Shown here: piece by piece, positions 34,461 through 41,650 of the stretch
Layout: each line of letters begins with the position of its first letter
Position numbering within the stretch: the stretch's first letter is position 1
From: a virus
DNA: 64,000 bases
Direction: 5' to 3' (one strand)
Virus record (IMG/VR): IMGVR_UViG_3300019888_000005
Span: 1 to 64,000 of that record
Position numbers and translations under genes: made by a program
Notes under the pieces: model-generated
What the model was told of the DNA's origin: nothing
Database searches by the model: none
Seen by the model: the letters and a program-made list of their open reading frames with translations, nothing else

Positions 34461-34688
34461 ATGTGCGACTTCGTATCGAGTTCTGGTCCGCTTTCCGAGG
34501 AGCCCACGCTCTTCGAGGTGTTCGACGACGGGAGCCAGCTGTTGTACTACGACGGGGAAAGGATCTCGGACGCATCCCTCGCGGAAGGGATCGTGCGGTT
34601 CGTGAGCCCGGACGGGTCTGCTGATTTCACCTGTCCCAAGCGTTACATCGACGTGCTGATGAAACGAATCGAGAGTCGTCATGGCTGA
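34461..34688 (+). CDS. Small hypothetical protein
   Basis: A 75-residue beta-rich acidic protein. The ATG is preceded by CAGGAG. It has a short strand-turn-strand core (LLYYDGERISDASLAEGIVRFVS). Overlaps the next gene by 8 bases. Unknown. Confidence 0.64.
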   Translation: MCDFVSSSGPLSEEPTLFEVFDDGSQLLYYDGERISDASLAEGIVRFVSPDGSADFTCPKRYIDVLMKRIESRHG

Positions 34689-34926
34689 CACCAGCGAACT
34701 CACCGAACACCCCTTGCCCACCTTCGGGTTGGACCCTGCGGAGTGCCGCGTGGACGTCATCGGGGCGTTCGAGGCACTGGCCTTTCGCAAGGTCGAGTTC
34801 CTTTGCGCGGTAGTGCATTCCATGTCGGTGTCGGAGTACCGTGAGGTCTTCACCCAACAGGAGCGGGACCGCCATCAGCAGGATCTGCGGGATGCGTTGG
34901 TATACGTGGGATTCCACGACAATTGA
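34681..34926 (+). CDS. Small hypothetical protein
   Basis: An 81-residue mostly helical protein with the single-domain core RVDVIGAFEALAFRKVEFL. It ends the short operon. An AT-rich stretch (TAATATAAA, 34940-34948) between it and the next gene may hold a promoter, though no GTAACG box is present. Confidence 0.64.
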   Translation: MADTSELTEHPLPTFGLDPAECRVDVIGAFEALAFRKVEFLCAVVHSMSVSEYREVFTQQERDRHQQDLRDALVYVGFHDN

Positions 34927-34989
34927 ACGGACGATAGCGTAATATAAAAAATCAGTCATCCAACCACGTTTGGCCCTGAGGAGGGACAT

Positions 34990-35580
34990 GTGACGAGAGA
35001 AGAAGATTCCGACGAGCCTGCTGACGAGCAGGGCTTGGAACGTCTGGGGCTACAGCACAGGGCGGGTGAAATAGCTGAGGACCTGGACGACACGACGGTC
35101 AAGGTGCCTGCGGCATGGCTGGACGAACTGGCGGGGTACAAGGTGGTCGAGAATACGGACCAGATGCCCGAGAAGCGGTACGACGCCGAGGCCGTGCGGC
35201 TGCGCATGAACGAGGAAATAGAGCGCTCGCGCTTACCGGGCATCGACCACCGGCTGTCGTGGATGCTGCGGGTGCTGGGTGACGAGTTCGGTCCTATGGG
35301 TGTGGCCCTGGTGGCTGCACAGCTCACCGACAAGGACGTGCTGATACATCGGCTCACCGTTCCCCAGGAGACTTCGCCGAAGGCCGACACACCTCGCTAC
35401 AGTTGGACGCAGCCGGTCTGTCCGGGCTGTTACGGGGAGAAGAATCCGGGACGTACTCCTGTCGTCCTGATCGAAACCAAGCGGGAAGCGTGCTGCTTCT
35501 GCGGCGCGGTGACACGTGATGGAATTTATTTTCGTGTAGATCCTGCCACGTGCCCCAATCCGACCTTGTTGAAGGACTGA
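34990..35580 (+). CDS. Hypothetical protein with C-terminal zinc ribbon
   Basis: A 196-residue protein from GTG 34990 after GAGGAGGG. Acidic N-terminus, a helical middle (LSWMLRVLGDEFGPMGVALVAAQL), then a zinc ribbon (QPVCPGCYGEKNPG, EACCFCGAVTRDG). The ribbon suggests DNA, RNA or protein binding. Heads a new cluster of small genes. Confidence 0.68.
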   Translation: MTREEDSDEPADEQGLERLGLQHRAGEIAEDLDDTTVKVPAAWLDELAGYKVVENTDQMPEKRYDAEAVRLRMNEEIERSRLPGIDHRLSWMLRVLGDEFGPMGVALVAAQLTDKDVLIHRLTVPQETSPKADTPRYSWTQPVCPGCYGEKNPGRTPVVLIETKREACCFCGAVTRDGIYFRVDPATCPNPTLLKD

Positions 35581-35582
35581 CC

Positions 35583-35795
35583 ATGGCCTACGGTTCCGAC
35601 GTCATCCAGCGCTCTACGGAGTGGTATGTCACGACGTTCTATCAGAAGCGTCCACCGGGAAGCAGGCCGATCATGCACGTCTACGGTCCCTATCCCAAGG
35701 CGGAGGCCCAGCGAGAGAAGCGACGGATGTTGGCTGACAATCATCCTGCTGCGGGTTCCAGCTTCCACGTGCGGTGCGCGAGGGCAGTGCGCTGA
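35583..35795 (+). CDS. Small basic hypothetical protein
   Basis: A 70-residue basic protein (TEWYVTTFYQKRPPGSRPIMHVYGPYPKAEAQREKRRM) with the look of a short beta-alpha fold. TGATG coupling to the next gene. Unknown. Confidence 0.63.
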   Translation: MAYGSDVIQRSTEWYVTTFYQKRPPGSRPIMHVYGPYPKAEAQREKRRMLADNHPAAGSSFHVRCARAVR

Positions 35796-36142
35796 TGGAT
35801 GAGCCGAACTTCGACGGTCCCGCTCCACGCAAGGTTCCGCTTCTGTGCCGACTGGGTTGGCACCGCTCCACGAGGGTGTATCGAAGGCGTACGCAGGCGA
35901 TGCAACTACTGCTGGAAGAGGCTCGGATGAAGCTGATCACCGACGTATGTCGGTGGTGCGGTGGATGTATGACGCTGATGAACGGTCATTGGGTATGCAG
36001 ATGCATGGAGGGGGGTCGTTGTGAAGCGATGTGGTGCGACCTACAACGGTCATCGGTGCGTTCTCGCCGCTGGACACAATCGTGGTCAGGCGGACATTCC
36101 GCAGCAACATTATTTCGGGTTGACGTACTCACTGTCGGATGA
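35795..36142 (+). CDS. Small Cys-rich hypothetical protein overlapping the next gene
   Basis: A 115-residue frame. LLCRLGWHR, then CRWCGGC and HWVCRCMEGGRC, gives several possible zinc ligands. Its last 122 bases overlap the gene at 36021, far more than any other pair here. The C-terminal 40 residues look like out-of-frame noise, so the true end may have been lost through a frameshift or an extended stop. Confidence 0.55.
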   Translation: MDEPNFDGPAPRKVPLLCRLGWHRSTRVYRRRTQAMQLLLEEARMKLITDVCRWCGGCMTLMNGHWVCRCMEGGRCEAMWCDLQRSSVRSRRWTQSWSGGHSAATLFRVDVLTVG

Positions 36143-36311
36143 CTACACCGCACTGAGTGGATTCTGGATGTGCCATCGCTGCTCTGCCCTGGTCGCGAAT
36201 ACTGAAACACACACCGGGTTCCACGCCGGTATCGAGGCCGCTGTGGACGCTTTGAGCAATGCAATTCGGAAGACCGTAGCTGCTGCAACGGACAACAAGG
36301 AGACACGATGA
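36021..36311 (+). CDS. Small Cys/His-rich hypothetical protein
   Basis: A 96-residue protein from GTG 36021. CGATYNGHRCVLAAGHNRGQADIPQQH and WMCHRCSAL form a Cys/His pattern that may bind zinc; the same CG-x-RC-x3-GH layout recurs in the gene at 37184. ATGA overlap with the tiny gene downstream. Confidence 0.64.
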   Translation: MKRCGATYNGHRCVLAAGHNRGQADIPQQHYFGLTYSLSDDYTALSGFWMCHRCSALVANTETHTGFHAGIEAAVDALSNAIRKTVAAATDNKETR

Positions 36312-36391
36312 GAGACCCCATAGACCCGCACGCCGTGCTCCTGCTGCTCGGAGCGGCGGTCAGTTTCGTTCGCTGGCTGTTGCATATCTGA
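36308..36391 (+). CDS. Tiny membrane peptide, 27 residues
   Basis: An ATGA overlap at its start and a TGATG overlap at its end lock this 27-codon frame between two genes. The peptide has one hydrophobic span (AVLLLLGAAVSFVRWLLHI) and would insert in the membrane. The tight junctions on both sides are the main evidence that it is translated. Confidence 0.5.
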   Translation: MRDPIDPHAVLLLLGAAVSFVRWLLHI

Positions 36392-36801
36392 TGGACTCCG
36401 GCATCGCACTGCGCTTGGTTGCGGCAGTGGAGGAAGGCGTGCAAGCGTTGCGCCACATGGCGGATGCCGCCGTGCAGCAGCAACCCCAGAGAGAAACGAC
36501 TGTCTTCTACGATGAGGTTCCGGGCACGACACGCTGTGACTTCCATGTCGGGGAGCTGCGATGTTGTCTGCTTCATGGGCACGCGATGTTGCGCACCACT
36601 CGGCACGGACACTTCGTGATTCCTGATTCCGTTCCGTCCGAGACGGCGGACTACGGGGTGTGGCTGTTTAACCATGTGGGTTGGACGCGCCTGACAGATG
36701 CGGGCCGGATAGATATGTCACCTGAACCGACGTCTTGTGACGGTGTACCTGTGAGCCGTGTCGAAGTCTCGCAAGCGGTTGCGGACGACGAGGATGGTTG
36801 A
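36391..36801 (+). CDS. Hypothetical protein
   Basis: A 136-residue protein. A helical start is followed by a Cys/His stretch (TTRCDFHVGELRCCLLHGHAM) resembling the Cys/His pattern of its neighbours at 36021 and 37184, then an acidic tail. ATG from a TGATG junction. Confidence 0.62.
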   Translation: MDSGIALRLVAAVEEGVQALRHMADAAVQQQPQRETTVFYDEVPGTTRCDFHVGELRCCLLHGHAMLRTTRHGHFVIPDSVPSETADYGVWLFNHVGWTRLTDAGRIDMSPEPTSCDGVPVSRVEVSQAVADDEDG

Positions 36802-36964
36802 GCACAATCCGGGGACCCAGACCAAGTACGGCTGGCATTGTTCCTGTGGCCGGGTCTTCGCCACTATCGAGAAGAGGGGCAAGCACTTGAAGAAGACGAA
36901 GTCCTCCGTCAGTCGGGAACGATGTATTCAACCAAAGGAGACACAGTGCAGAAGCTCGGCCTGA
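36794..36964 (+). CDS. Very small zinc-finger-like protein
   Basis: A 56-residue protein. GWHCSCGRVFATIEKRGKHLKKT looks like a half C2H2-type finger (CxC..H) with a basic tail. The ATG at 36794 overlaps the previous stop; the frame is open from GTG 36758 but that would overlap further. Confidence 0.58.
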   Translation: MVEHNPGTQTKYGWHCSCGRVFATIEKRGKHLKKTKSSVSRERCIQPKETQCRSSA

Positions 36965-37182
36965 CACGTGACGAGATAGTGAAGCACGCACGCTCCAAGG
37001 GGTGGCAGCGGGTCTCAGCGTCGACCTACGACAGTTTCGCCAAGGGCGGGACACGCGTGACTGTCGTCTATAGAGAGGACGGTGAGTTGGCTGCTGCGAA
37101 GGTGTCTGGGTTGCGCGTAGGCCGTGATATGGCACCCACCAAGCTGGTCGAATGGCTGGCCCATCCGGTGGGAGAGTTGTGA
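36946..37182 (+). CDS. Small basic hypothetical protein
   Basis: A 78-residue basic protein with GGAG before GTG 36946. LTRDEIVKHARSKGW may be a short DNA-binding helix pair, then two strands (TRVTVVYREDGELAAAKVSG). Unknown function. Confidence 0.62.
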   Translation: MQKLGLTRDEIVKHARSKGWQRVSASTYDSFAKGGTRVTVVYREDGELAAAKVSGLRVGRDMAPTKLVEWLAHPVGEL

Positions 37183-37183
37183 G

Positions 37184-37369
37184 GTGAGCGCTGTTGTCGA
37201 GACTCGCGTGGATATCGACGGGGACCCAGAGGGCTGTGATGCCACGCTGCGCACTCGACGTGACCGGGGTATGACGCTGTACTGCACCCTGAAGACGGGG
37301 CATCAGGGGTCACACGAGGCCCACCGCAAGGAAGACAATGCCGATGTACCGATAGCGACTTGGAGCTGA
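37184..37369 (+). CDS. Very small Cys/His protein
   Basis: A 61-residue protein from GTG 37184. GCDATLRTRRDRGMTLYCTLKTGHQGSH repeats the C...C-x5-H-x3-H layout seen at 36021, suggesting a shared zinc-binding miniature fold duplicated in this cluster. Confidence 0.58.
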   Translation: MSAVVETRVDIDGDPEGCDATLRTRRDRGMTLYCTLKTGHQGSHEAHRKEDNADVPIATWS

Positions 37370-37372
37370 AAT

Positions 37373-37600
37373 ATGGTCACAGACGAGACACGTATGGTGC
37401 AGGCACTGGATCGTCTTGCGGTGCAGATGAAGAGGATCGCGGATGCGGAGGAAAAGCGCAACGCGCTCATCGAAGGACCTACTATAATAAATCTTGACGG
37501 TGACGGCCAGCACCGCATCGGATCAGGTCACGATCCAGACCCCCACGGAGGAGAAGCAGAAGTCGATGAGGCAGACGAACCCGTTGAACAGGCCAGCTAG
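37373..37600 (+). CDS. Small helical, acidic hypothetical protein
   Basis: A 75-residue protein. Residues 5-33 form one charged helix (MVQALDRLAVQMKRIADAEEKR), probably a coiled coil as in the gene at 43286; the tail is very acidic. It overlaps the next gene if the latter starts at 37566. Confidence 0.58.
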   Translation: MVTDETRMVQALDRLAVQMKRIADAEEKRNALIEGPTIINLDGDGQHRIGSGHDPDPHGGEAEVDEADEPVEQAS

Positions 37601-37793
37601 CACGATCAGCAGAGACGAGCTGTTCGATCACGCGGAAGCGCACAAAGGCAAGCTGGTGGTGGAGCCCTGGGAAGGACGCTGGCGAGTCACCTATCAGTGG
37701 GGCTCCAGGCGTGGAGGCTTTACGATCACCGGGCACGAGGACACCTACGACGCCGCCCTGAATGCCGTGGCCACGACATTGGCGAGGGCCTGA
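37566..37793 (+). CDS. Small hypothetical protein
   Basis: A 75-residue protein. KLVVEPWEGRWRVTYQWGSRRGGFTITGHEDTYDAAL folds as strands plus a helix, like a miniature dsRBD-type or ferredoxin-type unit. ATG 37566 chosen; the frame is open from 37494. TGATG to the next gene. Confidence 0.6.
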   Translation: MRQTNPLNRPASTISRDELFDHAEAHKGKLVVEPWEGRWRVTYQWGSRRGGFTITGHEDTYDAALNAVATTLARA

Positions 37794-38053
37794 TGGCGGT
37801 CATGCCGATGGACGACGACCTCAAGCAGGCGTTCGCCGAACGCGAGGCATGGAGAGAGGACGTGCTCAAGGGTGCGAGCTTCTCCTCGTGGGAGGCCTAT
37901 CGGGTGGAGTCGACTGCGGAGCAGCGCGAAGCCGTGGAGGACTTGCTTGCCGACATCCTGTTCTACTGCCAGTCCGGGCGCGGTACCGATGCCCCAGACA
38001 TGGTCAGGTTGCTGTTTCAAGGTGGGTTCTGTTTCAAGCGACTACGGGGATGA
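37793..38053 (+). CDS. Small hypothetical protein
   Basis: An 86-residue acidic helical protein (DDDLKQAFAEREAWREDVLKG). Coupled at both ends (TGATG at the start, ATGA at the end). Unknown. Confidence 0.62.
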   Translation: MAVMPMDDDLKQAFAEREAWREDVLKGASFSSWEAYRVESTAEQREAVEDLLADILFYCQSGRGTDAPDMVRLLFQGGFCFKRLRG

Positions 38054-38217
38054 ACGTCGTTCACTTGAGGGACCCGCTGCCCTTCACGCCGCTGGACAAA
38101 CGTCTGGTCAGTATTCACACGAGCTGGACCACGTGGTTCGACGGCAGGCCACGAACTCCGAACAAGCGGCTGCGCATCTATTGGCGGGGCCATACCTGGT
38201 TGATCGGTCCTTCGTGA
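38050..38217 (+). CDS. Very small basic protein
   Basis: A 55-residue basic, Trp-rich protein (TSWTTWFDGRPRTPNKRLRIYWRGHTWLIG). ATGA start, GTGA end. No family recognised. Confidence 0.58.
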   Translation: MNVVHLRDPLPFTPLDKRLVSIHTSWTTWFDGRPRTPNKRLRIYWRGHTWLIGPS

Positions 38218-38735
38218 GTACCGAGGATGGCATCCGGTGTCCGAGGTGTGGCACGTTCTCTGGACAGCTACCCGGTGGGATGTGTGGCAGCGATTGGCAC
38301 GTGACGGAGTTGACCGCCGATGAGTACGACGCCATCACAGAGATGCGTACCAAGATGGGTAAGTTGTTGACGGAGAACGACATTCAGGATCTGGCCAACG
38401 AGGCGGAGCGCGAAAGAGATATGGATGAAGCCGTCGTACGACGACACAGTGGGGTGCGGGAGGCGGTCGGGTATCTGTCGACGCTTCTGACCGACGCGAG
38501 GAACCAGGCGGAGTTCGACCACATCGCCGCACAGATCGAAGTGCTGGAACGAGACGGGACGGAGGCAGACGTAATGGGACGTTCGGCGTTTCAGTTCACT
38601 GATTCGATGCTGCAAGAGAAGATGGATCAGATCGCTACGTTGCTAGGAGAGGTGAACACAATCCTGGGAGAAGACAGCTCGATTGTGTTTGCGGTGGTAG
38701 CTGTCCCAAATCAAACCCAGCGAGCTGGAGAGTGA
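38214..38735 (+). CDS. Hypothetical protein with N-terminal zinc ribbon and coiled coil
   Basis: A 173-residue protein from GTG 38214. GIRCPRCGTFSGQLPGGMCGSDWH is a Cys-rich knuckle. The remaining 130 residues are long charged helices, likely coiled coil. It could bridge nucleic acid and a protein partner. Unknown. Confidence 0.64.
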   Translation: MSTEDGIRCPRCGTFSGQLPGGMCGSDWHVTELTADEYDAITEMRTKMGKLLTENDIQDLANEAERERDMDEAVVRRHSGVREAVGYLSTLLTDARNQAEFDHIAAQIEVLERDGTEADVMGRSAFQFTDSMLQEKMDQIATLLGEVNTILGEDSSIVFAVVAVPNQTQRAGE

Positions 38736-38741
38736 GGACTG

Positions 38742-38951
38742 ATGATGCCGAGCAAACTGGTAACCGTGAAGGATTACGAGGTCATGGAGAAAGCGCTCTC
38801 CCAGGTTCGTCCGTTGCCCAAAGGCAACGCGAACGGGCCGCTTGCCCGCCAGCTCGTGAATGCGCTGGATCGAATGGACTACATCCTGATCGACAAGCGC
38901 ACCTACAGCGATATGGAAATCGGTGCGAATACTCATGGGTTCGCCACGTGA
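38742..38951 (+). CDS. Small hypothetical protein
   Basis: A 69-residue basic-acidic mixed protein (LVTVKDYEVMEKALSQV...), starting at ATG 38742 or 38745. GTGA overlap with the next gene. Unknown. Confidence 0.6.
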   Translation: MMPSKLVTVKDYEVMEKALSQVRPLPKGNANGPLARQLVNALDRMDYILIDKRTYSDMEIGANTHGFAT

Positions 38952-39094
38952 GCGAGTCGTTCTTCGACCTGGACCCCGCAGACAGAGGGGCTACCTACGA
39001 CCGAGCAGAGCGAGAGACCGGTACGAACTTCTTCGACTTGTCCCCCGAAGAGCGTGGGCACTACTACGACCAGGCCACGGAGGGCGAACGATGA
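38948..39094 (+). CDS. Very small hypothetical protein with internal repeat
   Basis: A 48-residue acidic protein. It contains two copies of a motif: SFFDLDPADRGATYDRA and NFFDLSPEERGHYYDQA, so it is nearly a tandem duplicate of one 22-residue unit. ATGA end overlap. Unknown role; the repeat suggests symmetric binding. Confidence 0.6.
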   Translation: MSESFFDLDPADRGATYDRAERETGTNFFDLSPEERGHYYDQATEGER

Positions 39095-39303
39095 CTGAGA
39101 CGGTGCCATCGCGGGATGAATTCCTACCGGGTGAGCGCCTTCCTCGAATCAAAGGTTCGGGAGACCACGACTGGGAACCGTGGAGCAAAACCACCCTCGG
39201 TCGTGGACGCAAGTGCCGGGATTGCGGGTGCGAAGACGACGGATACCAACAGCCGTGCACAGAGCTGAAGGATTCGAAATCGAACGGGATGGACAGGAAT
39301 TGA
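39091..39303 (+). CDS. Small Cys-containing hypothetical protein
   Basis: A 70-residue protein with HDWEPWSKTTLGRGRKCRDCGCEDDGYQQPC, a compact CxxCxC...C site, probably zinc-binding. Start fixed by the ATGA overlap. Confidence 0.58.
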   Translation: MTETVPSRDEFLPGERLPRIKGSGDHDWEPWSKTTLGRGRKCRDCGCEDDGYQQPCTELKDSKSNGMDRN

Positions 39304-39365
39304 TGGCAAGCGAAACCTTGGGGTTCAGGCTTTCAACGCCGCCTGACTCAAACGACTCGGCTTAG
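39303..39365 (+). CDS. Tiny possible peptide, 20 residues
   Basis: A 20-codon frame in a TGATG junction with the previous gene. The only support is the junction; it directly precedes the structured, gene-free stretch at 39366-39506. Confidence 0.25.
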   Translation: MASETLGFRLSTPPDSNDSA

Positions 39366-39382
39366 CAGAGCGCCCAAGATCA

Positions 39383-39466
39383 GGGGCTCCCATGGATGGG
39401 CGCAGCGGCGAGGTCTCCCCCCGACCGGAAGCGCGCTAGCGGGTGGTTCGATTCCACCAAGCTCCA
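39383..39466 (+). other. tRNA-like folded element
   Basis: GGTGG-TTCGATT-CCACC (39442-39458) is a textbook T-arm. Bases 39383-39389 (GGGGCTC) pair with 39459-39465 (AAGCTCC) with one wobble and one mismatch, as an acceptor stem. Between them lie GGTC-TCCCCCC-GACC, a 4-bp stem with a 7-nt loop, and a short arm CGC-GCTA-GCG. But the loop lacks U33 and a purine at 37, and the D-arm is poor. It is a degenerate tRNA or a tRNA-like RNA rather than a clear tRNA. Confidence 0.3.
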
Positions 39467-39506
39467 CCTCTGCACAATGTGAACGACCAGGACTAGGGTG
39501 AGGTCT

Positions 39507-39737
39507 GTGGCGTTGCCGTTGGATTACGACGAGGTTCTGTTCACCTACGAGTACGACTGCACAGGGTTTCAGATGCCAGGGCTGACCCCGAATCGAATGC
39601 GCGCCACGGTCTCTCGTCTCGGATTGAGTTGTGTGGTCGATGGACCGGCGTACGGCGTGGACATGCGCAACATGTGCTATTCACGCTTGATGACCCTGTG
39701 GGAGGAACGATGCCCGAAAGCATCCGTGTCGACTTGA
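39507..39737 (+). CDS. Small hypothetical protein
   Basis: A 76-residue protein from GTG 39507 after GGTGAGG (an in-frame GTG at 39498 is possible). Hydrophobic core with several Cys (YDCTGFQMPG, SCVVDGPAYG). Overlaps the next gene by 28 bases. Unknown. Confidence 0.56.
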   Translation: MALPLDYDEVLFTYEYDCTGFQMPGLTPNRMRATVSRLGLSCVVDGPAYGVDMRNMCYSRLMTLWEERCPKASVST

Positions 39738-39964
39738 CGCAATCTCGTGCCACCAATCCTTCTCTGGTCAACGAGAAGGACATTCAGTGGACCGTGGACA
39801 AGGAAGTCGACCCTCCTACCGCGTATCCCGTCATCAAGGTAACGGGGACGCATATTCCCACCGGAGCCACGGCCTACACCGTTGGCGCAGGGATGTCCGA
39901 GTTACACCTCAAGGCAGATGTGCGTCACAAGCTGACAATTCTGTTGGAGGCCGGATCGGCCTGA
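39710..39964 (+). CDS. Small hypothetical protein
   Basis: An 84-residue beta-rich protein (DIQWTVDKEVDPPTAYPVIKVTGTHIPTG). ATG follows GGAGGAACG. TGATG to the next gene. Unknown. Confidence 0.62.
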   Translation: MPESIRVDLTQSRATNPSLVNEKDIQWTVDKEVDPPTAYPVIKVTGTHIPTGATAYTVGAGMSELHLKADVRHKLTILLEAGSA

Positions 39965-40350
39965 TGCCTGATCTCTGGGTGTCATGGCCATACGATTACC
40001 GGGAGGCCGTGCGCGACTTCCTTGGAAGTAGTGAAGTACCCATGAGCCACAAGAAGAAGAACGGAACGTCCCGCACCACTCCGAAGATGGCACTCTCGCC
40101 TCGCCCGCCCGTCATCCCCCGACTGGCCACCACCGAGGACCTTGCCCCCCACCGCCTCACGCATACGTTGTTCGCGGGTAGCCCACCTCAGGTCACGCAC
40201 GCCTCGGAGTTGGAGCAGGCGTGGCGGGACGGGTACACAGCGGGGCACATGGACACTCTCGGTCATGTCTCACCCTCACAGGAGACGCATAATCCTTACG
40301 GTGCGGTCGAAGAAGAAGAGGAAAGAATATATCGTCTCGGGGGAACGTGA
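39964..40350 (+). CDS. Hypothetical protein
   Basis: A 128-residue protein with a basic, disordered stretch (SHKKKNGTSRTTPKM) and an acidic helical end. The ATG at 39964 is coupled; ATG 40042 is an alternative. The stop overlaps the next ATG. Confidence 0.58.
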   Translation: MPDLWVSWPYDYREAVRDFLGSSEVPMSHKKKNGTSRTTPKMALSPRPPVIPRLATTEDLAPHRLTHTLFAGSPPQVTHASELEQAWRDGYTAGHMDTLGHVSPSQETHNPYGAVEEEEERIYRLGGT

Positions 40351-40598
40351 TGGCCATCACGCCTCCGGTACATCCCAACCAACGCCCCTTCTATGTCTAT
40401 GGCCTGCGGGAATGCCCTGGTGGGTGTGGGCGGGAGGATGTCGACGAGCGGGTGTTCGCGTGTTCGGTGTGCCTGGAACGGTTGCCCGCCAAGGTGCACG
40501 AGGCGCTGATCGAGGGCGGTCCCGGACTGCTGCCCGCATTGGCACGTGCCAAGATTTTCTTCGACAACGTCACTCCGCATCCTGTGTCCGGGATGTGA
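40350..40598 (+). CDS. Small zinc-ribbon protein
   Basis: An 82-residue protein. LRECPGGCGREDVDERVFACSVCLERLP is a clear four-Cys zinc ribbon. The C-terminus is a helix with an LPALARAKIFF stretch. Likely nucleic-acid or protein binding. Confidence 0.62.
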   Translation: MAITPPVHPNQRPFYVYGLRECPGGCGREDVDERVFACSVCLERLPAKVHEALIEGGPGLLPALARAKIFFDNVTPHPVSGM

Positions 40599-40600
40599 TC

Positions 40601-40663
40601 ATGAGCGTGCTCGATCTGTTGGTGTACGACCTGGTGCACTTCTTCGATTGCCCGAGGTATTGA
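40601..40663 (+). CDS. Tiny possible peptide, 20 residues
   Basis: An ATG two bases after the previous stop opens a 20-codon hydrophobic peptide (SVLDLLVYDLVHFF). Its TGA overlaps another ATG (TGATG). Support is positional only. Confidence 0.3.
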   Translation: MSVLDLLVYDLVHFFDCPRY

Positions 40664-40722
40664 TGGAGTGCGGCTACCCCTCTGCACCAGCCCCTGCCTT
40701 TCCGGGCGTAGAGGGTGCATGA
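40663..40722 (+). CDS. Tiny possible peptide, 19 residues
   Basis: A 19-codon Pro/Ala-rich frame in TGATG junctions at both ends. It may simply serve to pass ribosomes on to the next gene. Confidence 0.28.
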   Translation: MECGYPSAPAPAFPGVEGA

Positions 40723-40919
40723 TGGCAGTGCGGCGGAAGGTCGACCCCACGCTCGCCAGTGCGCACGCATATTGGCGGCTCGCAGCCAAGGCGTATCGCG
40801 CGGACGACATGCGCGGACACGCTCGCTATATCGACATCGCGGAGCGCAAGTTCCGCGAGTACAAACGCCAACAAGAGTTCCTCAAGACGCTGAAGAGACG
40901 CGATGGCTCAACTCGGTAA
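40722..40919 (+). CDS. Small basic hypothetical protein
   Basis: A 65-residue basic helical protein (LASAHAYWRLAAKAYRADDMRGHARY..KRRDGSTR). Overlaps the next gene by 17 bases. Possibly DNA-binding; unrecognised. Confidence 0.62.
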   Translation: MAVRRKVDPTLASAHAYWRLAAKAYRADDMRGHARYIDIAERKFREYKRQQEFLKTLKRRDGSTR

Positions 40920-41169
40920 GCGACAGCGACAGTATCTGCACGCGCTACATGTCTTCGGCAGCTCGCGGGGTTGGCCGTCCTCCTATGAATCACGTCAGGC
41001 GCTGGAAGCCTTGGAGCGCAAGGGTTTGGCGCAGCGCTGCGGCGTGGACTTCTACCCGACCACGACCACGGTTCCTCCGAAGTGCGCTTTCCCGTCACCA
41101 CATCCGCGCAAGCACAACATCACGCCGCGCAGGAATAATGTCGGGGTGTTCATCTGGAAGGAAATCTGA
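40903..41169 (+). CDS. Small winged-helix-like protein
   Basis: An 88-residue basic protein. KRQRQYLHALHVFGSSRGWPSSYESRQALEALERKGLAQR reads as a helix-turn-helix (first helix, turn, recognition helix), then a wing-like tail. Possible repressor or accessory DNA-binding protein. It ends the unit before the first GTAACG-type promoter. Confidence 0.6.
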   Translation: MAQLGKRQRQYLHALHVFGSSRGWPSSYESRQALEALERKGLAQRCGVDFYPTTTTVPPKCAFPSPHPRKHNITPRRNNVGVFIWKEI

Positions 41170-41172
41170 GCG

Positions 41173-41203
41173 GTAACATTTTTTAAACTTGGGCGTATAT
41201 AGT
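41173..41203 (+). promoter_or_regulatory. Phage promoter, GTAAC-type
   Basis: GTAACA (41173) and TATATAGT (41196-41203) with a 17-nt spacer. It lies four bases after a stop codon and about 50 bases before the ribosome site and ATG at 41253. A member of the repeated promoter family of the right half. Confidence 0.6.
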
Positions 41204-41252
41204 AGGTAGAGGGGCACGCAGAAGCCCACGGACCTTCCACGAAGGAGCGCAG

Positions 41253-41423
41253 ATGAGCGGATACCCGATCCAAGAATCGCTGGAGCACTTCCACCGCAAC
41301 GACCCCACTTTTTTCTACGACGGTGATCCCGAGGTAGACGCTGCCGTCGCCGAAGAAGAGGACTACATCGAGTCCCTGGTTCGTCTCGTCCCGCCCACAG
41401 ATCACCGCTCCACCAATTCCTGA
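41253..41423 (+). CDS. Small acidic hypothetical protein
   Basis: A 56-residue acidic protein (DGDPEVDAAVAEEEDYIESLVRLVPP) with AAGGAG upstream. First gene after the GTAAC-type promoter at 41173, so perhaps strongly expressed. Unknown. Confidence 0.6.
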   Translation: MSGYPIQESLEHFHRNDPTFFYDGDPEVDAAVAEEEDYIESLVRLVPPTDHRSTNS

Positions 41424-41438
41424 GGAGGAATCATCATC

Positions 41439-41603
41439 ATGCGAAACACAAAGACTCTCATTACCGAATACGAGGCTCTCCTTAACGGTGACACTCAATC
41501 CCCTCTCGGTGGTCAACGTCTCGATGAGATCGCCGAGATTTTGATCACCAAAGCGGAGGACGGCGACACCGCTGCTGCTCGCTGGGTCGAGCAGTACGCC
41601 TAA
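41439..41603 (+). CDS. Small hypothetical protein
   Basis: A 54-residue protein, helical (LITEYEALLNGDTQSPLGGQRLDEIAEILITKAEDGD). The ATG follows TGAGGAGGAATC. Unknown. Confidence 0.62.
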   Translation: MRNTKTLITEYEALLNGDTQSPLGGQRLDEIAEILITKAEDGDTAAARWVEQYA

Positions 41604-41650
41604 GCATCCCTGGACCTGGACCATAGAAGGAAGAGAATCGTGATCGAACG

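Noticed and set aside
37493-37498. TATAAT inside the gene at 37373 as a promoter
   Set aside because: No -35 or GTAACG box at the right distance; the bases encode part of the protein.
39318-39324. GGGGTTC as the acceptor stem of the tRNA-like element
   Set aside because: It would also pair with AAGCTCC but would need a molecule of about 150 nt with no tRNA arrangement in between.
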